A stretch of 15,220 nucleotides of DNA from Methanoregulaceae archaeon (GTDB lineage: Archaea; Halobacteriota; Methanomicrobia; Methanomicrobiales; Methanospirillaceae), in contig JACTVF010000023.1 of NCBI GenBank assembly GCA_019695435.1, positions 1 to 15,220 of the forward strand. The letters are read 5' to 3'. Both the position numbers and the translations under genes were made by a program. How positions within the stretch are numbered: the stretch's first letter is position 1; each line of letters begins with the position of its first letter. Shown piece after piece: positions 7,250 through 14,889 of the stretch. The notes beneath the pieces are model-generated. The model ran no database searches, was not told where the DNA came from, and was given only the letters and a program-made list of their open reading frames with translations.

Positions 7250-7516
7250 ATGGCTGATGAAACGCATCAGGAACAACCACCCCGCCAGCACCACGAACGG
7301 GGATCCTATCCCCGTCACATGCGGGACCACCACAACCGGGCGCCCCGTCCGGCAGCGGAGCAGCGGCCACAGGAGCCGGCCGGCGAAAATCTGGATGCGG
7401 CAGAGGATGAAGAAGAACATGCGGAGTCCCAGCACCGGTCGCACGGGGGCCACCGCGGCGGCAGGCCGACGAAGAAAGTATATGAAGAATTTTTAAACGA
7501 TCCGTACTGCGAATAA
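7250..7516 (+). CDS. Small His/Glu/Pro-rich, probably disordered protein
   Basis: 88 residues from an ATG at 7250; family not recognised. The composition is highly polar, with 10 His (pairs at 14-15 and 27-28), many Glu, Arg and Gln, 9 Pro, and no hydrophobic core until the tail. An acidic patch AEDEEEH (51-57) is followed by a His/Gly/Arg segment QHRSHGGHRGGRP (61-73) and a short helix-like tail TKKVYEEFLNDPYCE (74-88). Codon use (GC-ending codons in the body) resembles the neighbours and favours this strand over overlapping frames. No clear Shine-Dalgarno is present; TATA-like sequence in 7225-7245 is weak. The His and acid clusters could bind metal or nucleic acid, which is inference. Cytoplasmic by default. 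Confidence 0.5.
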   Translation: MADETHQEQPPRQHHERGSYPRHMRDHHNRAPRPAAEQRPQEPAGENLDAAEDEEEHAESQHRSHGGHRGGRPTKKVYEEFLNDPYCE

Positions 7517-7575
7517 GGGATCTCACGAAATTCAAGGGGATTTAGAGAAAGAAATTTTTCGGTACCCGAGATCCC
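7517..7575. repeat. Inverted repeat GGGATCTC / GAGATCCC between convergent genes
   Basis: Perfect 8-bp arms at 7517-7524 and 7568-7575 with 43 bp between them. They start immediately after the stop of the plus-strand small gene and lie 36 bp beyond the thioredoxin stop. A shared bidirectional termination or mRNA-end structure is plausible. Confidence 0.45.
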
Positions 7576-7610
7576 GCAGGATTATTTCCCGTAAAACCCG
7601 ACTATACCCC

Positions 7611-8012
7611 TCACGGAAAATTCCTGATAACCTTTTCCCGGATCGCTTCCTTGGGGTACGCCCCGATCACCCGGTCCACCATCTTCCCGTGCGAGAAAAA
7701 GACAATATTTGGGATCGCTGATATATTGAGCTGCATCGCCAGCTGCTGGTTCTCGTCCGTATTGCATTTCCCGAATGTTACCTTTCCCGCAAACTCCTGC
7801 GCGAGTTCCTCGATGACGGGACCGACCCTCCGGCACGGTCCGCACCATTCAGCCCAGAAATCGATTACAAGGGCCGGATGCTTCCGGAGCAGGTCGTTGA
7901 TGTGCAGCTGATCGATGGGGATCACACCGGTTGCAACGCTCTTGTGCTCCATCTTCTCTTTTAATGCAGCCATCCGCTTTTCGCGGATCTCGTTGAGCTC
8001 GTTATCGTCCAT
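7611..8012 (-). CDS. trxA: Thioredoxin with charged N-terminal extension
   Basis: 133 residues from an ATG at 8012, against about 105-110 for a classic thioredoxin. The redox centre WCGPC is at 56-60 after the strand LVIDFWAE. The cis-proline is P101 in SAIPNIVFF, and the family strand-turn VTFGKCNTDEN (78-88) is present with an extra Cys at 83. It reduces protein disulfides in the cytoplasm. The first 24 residues are an added, very charged helix (DELNEIREKRMAAL-type pattern) that resembles the N-terminus of the archaeal PDCD5-like DNA-binding family. The resemblance is to a short motif and may be chance. The gene is divergent from the initiator tRNA and convergent with the small His-rich gene. 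No reductase gene is adjacent. Confidence 0.93.
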   Translation of the reverse strand: MDDNELNEIREKRMAALKEKMEHKSVATGVIPIDQLHINDLLRKHPALVIDFWAEWCGPCRRVGPVIEELAQEFAGKVTFGKCNTDENQQLAMQLNISAIPNIVFFSHGKMVDRVIGAYPKEAIREKVIRNFP

Positions 8013-8085
8013 ATCTGTGAATAGGGCAGACTTGCTAATTGAATCTAGCGAACGGGGCTAATCCCCCGACTGTCAAGTGAGTAAA

Positions 8086-8114
8086 GTATATCAGCGCCTG
8101 CCGTCTATATTATA
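8086..8114 (+). promoter_or_regulatory. TATA-like boxes of the initiator tRNA gene
   Basis: Two candidates: GTATATC at 8086-8092 (predicting a start near 8115 with a 15-nt leader) and TATATTATA at 8106-8114, about 20 bp before the mature 5' end. Confidence 0.5.
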
Positions 8115-8129
8115 CCCCTGATTATAGGA

Positions 8130-8204
8130 AGCGAGGTAGGGTAGTCAGGATATCCCGACGGGCTCATAACCCGTAGATCGATGGTTCAAATCCATCCCTC
8201 GCTA
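8130..8204 (+). tRNA. tRNA-Met (CAT), initiator
   Basis: A full cloverleaf is visible. Acceptor AGCGAGG/CCTCGCT (8130-8136, 8197-8203) with discriminator A8204; D-stem GGG/CCC; anticodon stem ACGGG/CCCGT (8158-8162, 8170-8174) around loop CTCATAA; T-stem GATGG/CCATC with TTCAAAT. The anticodon CAT is at 8165-8167. The A1:T72 pair and the three consecutive G:C pairs closing the anticodon stem mark it as the initiator rather than the elongator Met tRNA. CCA is not encoded and no intron is seen. Confidence 0.95.
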
Positions 8205-8275
8205 CTTCTTTTTCTATCACCTGAAACGCCAAGGTCCAAGAATGATCAGGTAGATCCAGGTCCGCCGTCATGCTG

Positions 8276-8968
8276 TCACATTGGTGATGCCGGTCCTTTC
8301 CGTGCAACCGTCACGATAAAATTCCGGTTTTTGTATACGACATCCACATCGGAAAAACCGGCCTCGTGCAGCCACGAAAGCTGTACCGAAAGTTTCTCGT
8401 TCCTGTCCAGCGTGTCCCGGCGCCTGCGGATCTCCGCAGACTCCGGTGTGTCCAGCGGCCCGCTTTGTAAAAAATCATCCCAGTACTCCCGGTACTTCCC
8501 GGTGAAGTACGGCGTCTCACCGTCGGCCTGGTCGGCGTTGACAAACACTCCGCCCGGTGCGAGCACGGAAAAGATCCTCCCGAAAAGCCGGTGTTTGTCA
8601 TCAGAATCGAGATGGTGGATGGAAAGGGCGGAGCAGATGAGATCGTAAGGTCCCCCGAGATCCACCCGGGAATAATCCCCGGTCCGGAAAACAACATTTT
8701 TAGAACCGGAGAACCGTTCCCGGGCAACAGCAAGCATCTTCTCCGAAATATCCAGCAAGGTGATCGTCCCGGCAGGATATTTTCGGAGAAGCAGGGCGCT
8801 CAAAAGCCCGGTCCCTGCACCAACATCGAGGATCGCAGGTGATGCGGACGGACTTTCGGCAGCCCAGACCGCAGCGCCGTAAAACTGCCGCATGTCTGGG
8901 ATAACATACTCACGCTGGGCATCGTATCCTGTTGCAACAGCATCGAAGGCTTTTTTGATATGCTCCAT
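8276..8968 (-). CDS. Class I SAM-dependent methyltransferase
   Basis: 230 residues from the ATG at 8968. The frame extends to 9097, but the extra 43 residues have no family resemblance, and the shorter start has AGG seven bases upstream. The SAM site is clear: motif I ILDVGAGTG (46-54), motif II acidic LLDISEKML (71-79), GDYSRVD (98-104), then DLICSALSIHHLDSDD (109-124) and LAPGGVFVNAD (136-146). The opening FDAVATGYDAQREYVIPDM (8-26) is typical of UbiE/Methyltransf_25-type enzymes. The substrate is unknown; residues 150-200 (GKYREYWDDFL, then an Arg-rich helix) form the variable cap. Cytoplasmic. It is monocistronic, between purF and the tRNA, on the same strand as purF but separated from it by a T-tract and 151 bp. 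Confidence 0.87.
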   Translation of the reverse strand: MEHIKKAFDAVATGYDAQREYVIPDMRQFYGAAVWAAESPSASPAILDVGAGTGLLSALLLRKYPAGTITLLDISEKMLAVARERFSGSKNVVFRTGDYSRVDLGGPYDLICSALSIHHLDSDDKHRLFGRIFSVLAPGGVFVNADQADGETPYFTGKYREYWDDFLQSGPLDTPESAEIRRRRDTLDRNEKLSVQLSWLHEAGFSDVDVVYKNRNFIVTVARKGPASPM

Positions 8969-9102
8969 TATTCCTGCACTTCCCAAAAACGCTCCCGAAA
9001 AACCCCATGGGCTCACCGGGTTACCGGATTCCGGATTTCTTACACCGAGTTTGTCCGTATGGGCACAAAAAGTACCTCTCTGCGACACGCAAATCATGTG
9101 TT

Positions 9103-9109
9103 AAAAAAA
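9103..9109 (-). terminator. T7 tract after purF
   Basis: On the minus strand GGATTTTCC is followed by T7, 11-17 nt past the TAA stop at 9120. A U-tract terminator for the lsm-rpl37e-purF unit is likely. Confidence 0.55.
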
Positions 9110-9119
9110 GGAAAATCCG

Positions 9120-10550
9120 TTATGTGGACTCTGCTTCGAACGACCCGAGTTTTGACTGGAACGTCCCGTCAACGAAATCCACCTGCCGGGGGTTCGCGGT
9201 CTCGCCCTCGATCAGCACCGGGTAACAACCGGTAAGACACCCGGTGCAGAGATCCTCGCGGTCAAACCCGGTCGCTTTTATGAGGGCATCGAGCGAGATG
9301 TGGTGGAGCGAGGTCGCCGTAATGCAGCGCCGGACCTCGTCTTCCGCCTTATTGCTTGCGATCAGCTCCTTTCTGGTCGGCATATCGACACCAAGATAAC
9401 AGGGCGCCTTGATCGCCGGCGACCCGATCCGCATGTGCACCTCGCGAGCGCCTGCATCCCGCATCATCTCGATGATCCTCTTTGAAGTCGTGCCCCGCAC
9501 AATGCTGTCATCAACGAGGACGACCGCCTTGTCCTTGAGGTGCGCCGGGATCGGGTTGAGCTTGATCCGGACAGCCCGCTCCCGCTCCCGCTGAGTCGGC
9601 ATAATAAAGGTCCGTCCCATGTACCGGTTCTTCATGAGGCTCTCCACGAACGGTATCCGGGACCGTTCCGCGTACCCGATCGCATAGGCAGTTCCGGAGT
9701 CCGGCACCGAGCAGACCGAATCCGCGTTTACCGGCGCCTCCTCGTGAAGTTTCTGGCCGATCGCCCGCCGGACATCGTAGACAAGCACACCGTCCATCAC
9801 GGCATCAGCCCGTGCAAAATAGATGTACTCGAAGATACAGTGGGCACGCTTACCCGCGACCGCGATCTGCGTGCACCGGACTCCCTCGCTGTCCATCCGG
9901 ATCAGCTCGCCGGGTTTTATATCGCGGAGGAACTTCCCGCCCAGCGCATCGATCGCCACGCTCTCAGACGCCACGATGTATCCCTTCTCGATTTTCCCAA
10001 GGCAGAACGGCTTGATGCCGAGGGGATCGCGGAACGCGTAGATGACGCCATCGATCATGATCACGACCGAGTACGAGCCCTGCATCCGCTTCATGCAGAG
10101 ATGCACCGCGTCCTCCACGCAGCCCGAAGTGCTGATCTCATCGATTAAAATTTTTGCGATGATCTCCGTATCGGTCGTGGTCGTAAAGATCTGGCCCGCC
10201 TGCTCGTACTCCCGCCGGAGTTCGCAGGTGTTGACCAGGTTCCCGTTGTGGGCGACCGAGATGAAATGATCCTGAAACTGAAAGTTTAGGGGCTGGATAT
10301 TCTCCGGCAGGTTTGAACCAGTAGTCGGGTACCGCACATGGCCGATACCGATCATGCCTTTAAGATCTTTTAAAATAGAAAGGGAAAACACATCGGCGAC
10401 AAGCCCCTGCCCCTTGAACTTACAGAGACTTGTCCCGTCAAATGTGGATATTCCGGCGCTCTCCTGGCCACGATGCTGGAGCGCATACATGGCATAGTAA
10501 AGCTGGATGGAAACACCGCCAGCATCGACGATGCCAACGATACCACACAT
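9120..10550 (-). CDS. purF: Amidophosphoribosyltransferase (glutamine PRPP amidotransferase)
   Basis: 476 residues from an ATG at 10550. It catalyses the first committed step of purine synthesis, converting PRPP and glutamine to 5-phosphoribosylamine. The glutaminase nucleophile is C2, exposed after Met removal (MCGIVGI). Supporting residues are R73 (HVRYPTTG), N102-G103 (AHNGNL) and D127 (TTDTEI). The PRPP loop is VVLVDDSIVRGTTS (343-356). Four cysteines at 238, 384, 435 and 438 (the last two in CTGC) match the 4Fe-4S ligand positions of the Bacillus-type enzyme, so an oxygen-sensitive cluster is expected. No pro-peptide precedes C2. The start lies only 9 bp after the rpl37e stop, so it is translated from the lsm-rpl37e transcript. 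Confidence 0.97.
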   Translation of the reverse strand: MCGIVGIVDAGGVSIQLYYAMYALQHRGQESAGISTFDGTSLCKFKGQGLVADVFSLSILKDLKGMIGIGHVRYPTTGSNLPENIQPLNFQFQDHFISVAHNGNLVNTCELRREYEQAGQIFTTTTDTEIIAKILIDEISTSGCVEDAVHLCMKRMQGSYSVVIMIDGVIYAFRDPLGIKPFCLGKIEKGYIVASESVAIDALGGKFLRDIKPGELIRMDSEGVRCTQIAVAGKRAHCIFEYIYFARADAVMDGVLVYDVRRAIGQKLHEEAPVNADSVCSVPDSGTAYAIGYAERSRIPFVESLMKNRYMGRTFIMPTQRERERAVRIKLNPIPAHLKDKAVVLVDDSIVRGTTSKRIIEMMRDAGAREVHMRIGSPAIKAPCYLGVDMPTRKELIASNKAEDEVRRCITATSLHHISLDALIKATGFDREDLCTGCLTGCYPVLIEGETANPRQVDFVDGTFQSKLGSFEAEST

Positions 10551-10559
10551 GGTACTGCT

Positions 10560-10742
10560 CTAATGCGTCGGAGTTTTTGGTCTCTTGCTGTGCCACTTGT
10601 AGTTTTGCATCTTGGTGCTTCTGCCAAACCCGCAGGAAGAGCAGACTTTCTTCTGGGCGTGGAACGAGATCTTGCCACAGCGCCGGCAGGCGATGTGGGT
10701 CATCTTGTTCATCTTACCCATTGACGGTGTGCCTTTTGTCAT
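10560..10742 (-). CDS. rpl37e: 50S ribosomal protein L37e
   Basis: 60 residues from an ATG at 10742, preceded by AAGGTGA at good spacing. This small zinc-binding protein of the archaeal/eukaryotic large subunit has CxxC pairs at C19/C22 (ACRRCG) and C34/C37 (VCSSCG). The start [13 protein letters not shown] and the basic tail ([10 protein letters not shown]) contact rRNA in the family. Length is normal. It sits between lsm (11 bp gap) and purF (9 bp gap), the middle gene of an operon; the lsm-rpl37e pairing is widespread in archaea. Confidence 0.97.
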   Translation of the reverse strand: MTKGTPSMGKMNKMTHIACRRCGKISFHAQKKVCSSCGFGRSTKMQNYKWHSKRPKTPTH

Positions 10743-10753
10743 GATATTTCACC

Positions 10754-11761
<1,008 letters not shown>

Positions 11762-11793
11762 CTATTAAATAATTTTCTTCGTACAGTTTTTTT

Positions 11794-12162
11794 ATGGTTA
11801 AGATCATAGATACACTTTTAGGAAAAAATGCCACCAGTTCCGATGATGATTACATGGATCTGGACCTCAGCTCTTACGAGGAACACGGCAGCGGTTCTCC
11901 TGCGCTCCTGGTAAAAATTGCAACGATTGCGGATCTCAAGGACACCCCCCGGGTCAAGGATGAGGTTTATAACGGGAATATTGTGATCGTCGATATCTCG
12001 CGCCTGAAAATGGACAAGATCTCCTACGAGCGTGTCTTAAAGGACTTAAAGGAAGTCGCAAAGGATGTGAATGGGGATATCATCGGCCTCGGTGACCAGC
12101 GGTATGTCGTCCTGACGCCGATGTCCGTGAAGATCTCGCGCGACAAGATCGGCGGGGCATAA
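11794..12162 (+). CDS. sepF: Archaeal cell division protein SepF
   Basis: 122 residues from an ATG at 11794. SepF anchors FtsZ to the membrane at the division site. Residues 1-11 (MVKIIDTLLGK) form the amphipathic membrane-targeting helix. Residues 12-35 are an acidic, Ser-rich linker. Residues 38-117 are the SepF core (LVKIATIADLKD, NIVIVDISRL, helix YERVLKDLKEVAKD, GDIIGLGDQRYVVLTP). No Shine-Dalgarno is present; the ATG follows a T7 run. The TATA-like sequence TATTAAATAATT (11763-11774) lies about 26 bp upstream, so the mRNA is probably leaderless. The next gene begins 4 bp after the stop, so the two are co-expressed. ftsZ is not in the window. Confidence 0.92.
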   Translation: MVKIIDTLLGKNATSSDDDYMDLDLSSYEEHGSGSPALLVKIATIADLKDTPRVKDEVYNGNIVIVDISRLKMDKISYERVLKDLKEVAKDVNGDIIGLGDQRYVVLTPMSVKISRDKIGGA

Positions 12163-12166
12163 TCCT

Positions 12167-12706
12167 TTGCGCACGATCGTCCCGGGGCCGTGTCCATACT
12201 GCAATACCGAAATAGAATATCTCTACCAGACGGAGAACATTCCCTATTTTTCTGATATTCTTATTATCTCTGCGATGTGCCCGTCATGCGGGTACCGGTA
12301 CGTTGATACCCAGCTCTTAAAAGATGCCGGGCCGGTGCGGTACGAGATGCCGGTCACGACAAAAGAAGACCTCAATGTGCGCGTGGTGCGGAGCATGACC
12401 GGTATCCTTGAGGTCCCGGAGCTCGGAGTCCGTATCGACCCGGGCCCGGCCTGCGAAGGATTTGTGACAAACGTGGAAGGCGTGCTCGACCGGATCGCAC
12501 AGGCCATTAAGATCGCAGTAAAAGACGGGGACGGGACCGAGAAAGAGAACGGTCGCGTGCTCCTTGAGAAGATTGAATCCATAAAATCCGGCGGGCTGCC
12601 GGTAACAATGATCATCCAGGACCCGATGGGAAACAGCGTGCTTGTCTCGGATAAGGCAGAGAAAAAAGCATTCGTGGCCGATGACCCGGATGCGTGCGGG
12701 GACTAA
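12167..12706 (+). CDS. ZPR1-type zinc-finger protein
   Basis: 179 residues from a TTG at 12167, four bases after the sepF stop; GCGGGG upstream can serve as the ribosome site. The zinc ribbon uses C9/C12 (CPYC) and C38/C41 (CPSCGYR), with the family signature NIPYFSDILIISAMC between them. After the ribbon comes the ZPR1 beta-rich domain (MTGILEVPELGVRIDPG, 77-93, then helix VEGVLDRIAQAIKIA, 103-117). Archaeal proteins have one ribbon-domain module, whereas eukaryotic ZPR1, a chaperone/adapter of translation factor eEF1A, has two; the archaeal role is not established. The C-terminus is acidic. Its stop codon lies within the terminator hairpin. Confidence 0.9.
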   Translation: MRTIVPGPCPYCNTEIEYLYQTENIPYFSDILIISAMCPSCGYRYVDTQLLKDAGPVRYEMPVTTKEDLNVRVVRSMTGILEVPELGVRIDPGPACEGFVTNVEGVLDRIAQAIKIAVKDGDGTEKENGRVLLEKIESIKSGGLPVTMIIQDPMGNSVLVSDKAEKKAFVADDPDACGD

Positions 12707-12724
12707 CAGCCCCGTATTTTTTTT
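12697..12724 (+). terminator. Hairpin plus T8 terminator of the sepF-zpr1 unit
   Basis: CGGGG (12697-12701) pairs perfectly with CCCCG (12710-12714) around an 8-nt loop that contains the zpr1 stop codon. T8 follows at 12717-12724. It looks like a bacterial-style intrinsic terminator. Confidence 0.65.
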
Positions 12725-13027
12725 AAAGAACGTTGAAGTTCACTTTGTCATTTTATGTATTTTCCTTCGGTCAACAACGGTGAACCGATTTTCCCACATG
12801 CGGTTACAGGCCTGTTAATCCGTCCCCCTTAGGGAGCTATCGCTAACGCATCAACAACCGGCTGAAATAACCCTTATAAACCAAAAGCCCTATTAAAGAA
12901 TATCGGGAACGGACAGGGCGATGCATGGGATGAATATTCATACCGTGCGATAGGTCAATTAAAAAAACACTCACGAGCCCTGCCAATCGTCTTCAGGCTC
13001 CCCTATCTGGTATGAGATGAAAATCCC
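12725..13027 (+). other. Gene-free leader upstream of the sensor kinase
   Basis: 303 bp without a plausible gene. TATA-like CTTATAAACC lies at 12871-12880, predicting a transcript start near 12900 and a leader of roughly 125 nt, long for an archaeon. The leader holds a near-perfect dyad at 12923-12948 and an A7 run at 12960-12966. GAGATGA at 13014-13020 may act as ribosome site for the kinase. A small RNA cannot be excluded. Confidence 0.45.
12923..12948. promoter_or_regulatory. Operator-like 26-bp inverted repeat
   Basis: Arms of 13 bases, GCATGGGATGAAT and ATTCATACCGTGC, match in 11 of 13 paired positions with no spacer; the central 12 bases ATGAATATTCAT are perfectly palindromic. It lies downstream of the candidate TATA box and 79 bp before the kinase start. 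Confidence 0.45.
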
Positions 13028-14713
13028 ATGAAGAGGCACTTTTGGATCTCCCTCGTTGTGCTTGCTGTCATCGCGGTCATTGCCGTCATCATCGCCGCTT
13101 ATGCCCCTGCATGGCAGCCCACGCAGGCACAGGCTACCGGTCCGGCTGAACCGGCAGCGGGAGTATCCAATGAGACCCCGCTTCTTTTTCTGGGCAATCA
13201 GAATCTGGCTCCGATTGTCTACCTGGATGGAACTACTCCGTCAGGAGTTGATATTGACATAGTGCATGCGCTCGCACAACATATGCCACAACCAATTGAA
13301 ATCCGGGTCATGAACTGGACTGAGGCACAGACGCTTGTTGCCAATGGCGATGCAGATGCCCTGATCCAGATAAACCCGACTGAAGAGCGTGAAAAAATAT
13401 ATGATTTTTCAGATCCGTTACTTGAATCGCATTTTTCCATTTTTACCCGTACAGATCAAACAGGCATATCAGGACTCTCAAGTCTTCGCGGGTTACGGGT
13501 GGGAGTCGAATCGGGGGGCCTGCCCCAGCAGCTATTAGAGCCGGACCCTCAGGTACAATTAACAATTATTTCCGATTTTACTGAAGCGTTCAAACAGCTG
13601 CATGAAGGGTCTCTTGATGCTGTTGTGGTGGACTACAGGGTGGGATCTTATGTTCTTGCTGAAAATAATATACCAAACATCAAGGTATCCGGTGAACCTA
13701 TCGATTCCACCAACTCTTCATTTGCAGTAAAAAAAGGAAATACAATACTACTCAATGAAATCAATGATGCACTGCAAATTATAAAATCGGACGGCACTTA
13801 CCAGAAAATTATCGACAAATGGCAACCCACAGAATCTGTTTTTGAAACCCAGCAGCAGATTACAGACAGGAATTACCCTATAATTATATTCATTTTACTC
13901 TTATTGTTCCTGATTGCAGTTATCTGGATGTTGACCATAAAAAAAGAATTGTCCAAAAGAAAAGCTGCTGAAGAAGATCTCAGGAAACTTTACGCCGAAC
14001 TGGAACAACGGGTTATTGAACGGACTTCGGATCTCAAACTGGCGCAGGAAGCGTTGTATCAGGTAAATAAAAAACTCAATATCCTCTCTTCCATCACCCG
14101 CCATGATATCAGGAACCAGCTCTCGGCACTCAAATCCTATCTTGCATTATCAAAAGAGACCCTGAATGATACCTCAAGGATTGCTGGCTATATCCAGAAA
14201 GAGGAGACTATTTCAGATACCATCGAGCGGCAGATCAATTTCACCGGGACCTACCAGGATATGGGGGTCACCGCGCCTGCATGGCAGAATGTCCAGGAAG
14301 GAGTCCTGCGGGCGGTCGCCGCACTCCCTATGCGGGATGTGAAGGCAGAGGTCGATTGTACCGATCTTGAGGTCTATGCAGACCCGCTGTTCGAGAAGGT
14401 CTCGTACAACCTGATCGACAATGCCCTCAGGTATGGTGGGGACCGGCTGACAAAGATCCATATCACGTCGCAGGAGACCGATGCCGGGCTGGTCTTATAC
14501 TATGAAAACGACGGGGCCGGGATCAGCCCCGGGGACAAAAAGCACCTCTTCGAGCAGGGCTTTGGGAAGAATACTGGCCTTGGGTTATTCCTCTCCCGTG
14601 AGATCCTGTCCATAACTGGAATTACCATCATCGAGAACGGTGAAACCGGTAAGGGGGCACGGTTCGAAATTACGGTGCCGAAGGGGGCATACCGATTCAC
14701 CGGCAGCAAATGA
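13028..14713 (+). CDS. Sensor histidine kinase with extracellular solute-binding-protein (SBP_bac_3-like) domain
   Basis: 561 residues from an ATG at 13028. Helix 5-26 anchors the N-terminus. Residues about 50-268 outside the cell form a family-3 solute-binding fold: PLLFLGNQNLAPIVYLDG, GVDIDIVHALAQHM, ADALIQINPTEEREKIYDFSDPL, LRGLRVGVESG, LDAVVVDYRVG, and ending IIKSDGTYQKIIDKW. The second membrane helix is 283-303, followed by a coiled coil (305-350). Phosphoacceptor H359 is in ITRHDIRNQLSAL. The ATPase domain has N-box NLIDNALRYGG (N465), G1 DGAG (495-498) and G2 TGLGL (516-520). It likely senses a small ligand such as an amino acid and autophosphorylates; the ligand is inference. No response regulator gene is adjacent, so the partner is elsewhere. 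A long leader with a dyad precedes the gene. Confidence 0.9.
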   Translation: MKRHFWISLVVLAVIAVIAVIIAAYAPAWQPTQAQATGPAEPAAGVSNETPLLFLGNQNLAPIVYLDGTTPSGVDIDIVHALAQHMPQPIEIRVMNWTEAQTLVANGDADALIQINPTEEREKIYDFSDPLLESHFSIFTRTDQTGISGLSSLRGLRVGVESGGLPQQLLEPDPQVQLTIISDFTEAFKQLHEGSLDAVVVDYRVGSYVLAENNIPNIKVSGEPIDSTNSSFAVKKGNTILLNEINDALQIIKSDGTYQKIIDKWQPTESVFETQQQITDRNYPIIIFILLLLFLIAVIWMLTIKKELSKRKAAEEDLRKLYAELEQRVIERTSDLKLAQEALYQVNKKLNILSSITRHDIRNQLSALKSYLALSKETLNDTSRIAGYIQKEETISDTIERQINFTGTYQDMGVTAPAWQNVQEGVLRAVAALPMRDVKAEVDCTDLEVYADPLFEKVSYNLIDNALRYGGDRLTKIHITSQETDAGLVLYYENDGAGISPGDKKHLFEQGFGKNTGLGLFLSREILSITGITIIENGETGKGARFEITVPKGAYRFTGSK

Positions 14714-14889
14714 ACTTTTTAAAATTACTCCATCAAAAAACACATTTAACACGATGTAATATTTAAGAAAAAAGATATGTGATACGTTAATACGTGTTTT
14801 CAGACGTTATTACAAAAAGACAACGTTTAAAGGCATTTACTTTGTGTTTCTTTTAAAAAACGAATCACGACTGGAAAAAAATCCCGATC
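14714..14889. other. AT-rich spacer between convergent genes
   Basis: 176 bp, rich in A and T tracts. T5 at 14716-14720 follows the kinase stop. On the minus strand T7 (14875-14881) lies 9 nt after the purM stop. Both look like U-tract terminators. ACGTT recurs at 14793, 14804 and 14823 without clear spacing. No gene seen. Confidence 0.5.
14875..14881 (-). terminator. T7 tract after purM
   Basis: U-tract nine bases past the TGA stop at 14890 on the minus strand, after GAGATCGGGA. Confidence 0.45.

Noticed and set aside
7248..7535. Minus-strand frame opposite the small His-rich gene
   Set aside because: Pro/Ala/Arg-rich shadow without a start signal; the plus frame has better codon use and a coherent tail, though neither is proven.
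8969..9097. 43-residue N-terminal extension of the methyltransferase
   Set aside because: No family resemblance or helix pattern; the ATG at 8968 starts exactly at the conserved opening of the family.
9540..10148. 202-codon plus-strand frame opposite purF
   Set aside because: Antisense shadow; purF is complete with all catalytic residues.
14780..14830. Recurring ACGTT motifs as possible short repeats or an array
   Set aside because: Only three short copies with irregular spacing in AT-rich DNA; consistent with chance.
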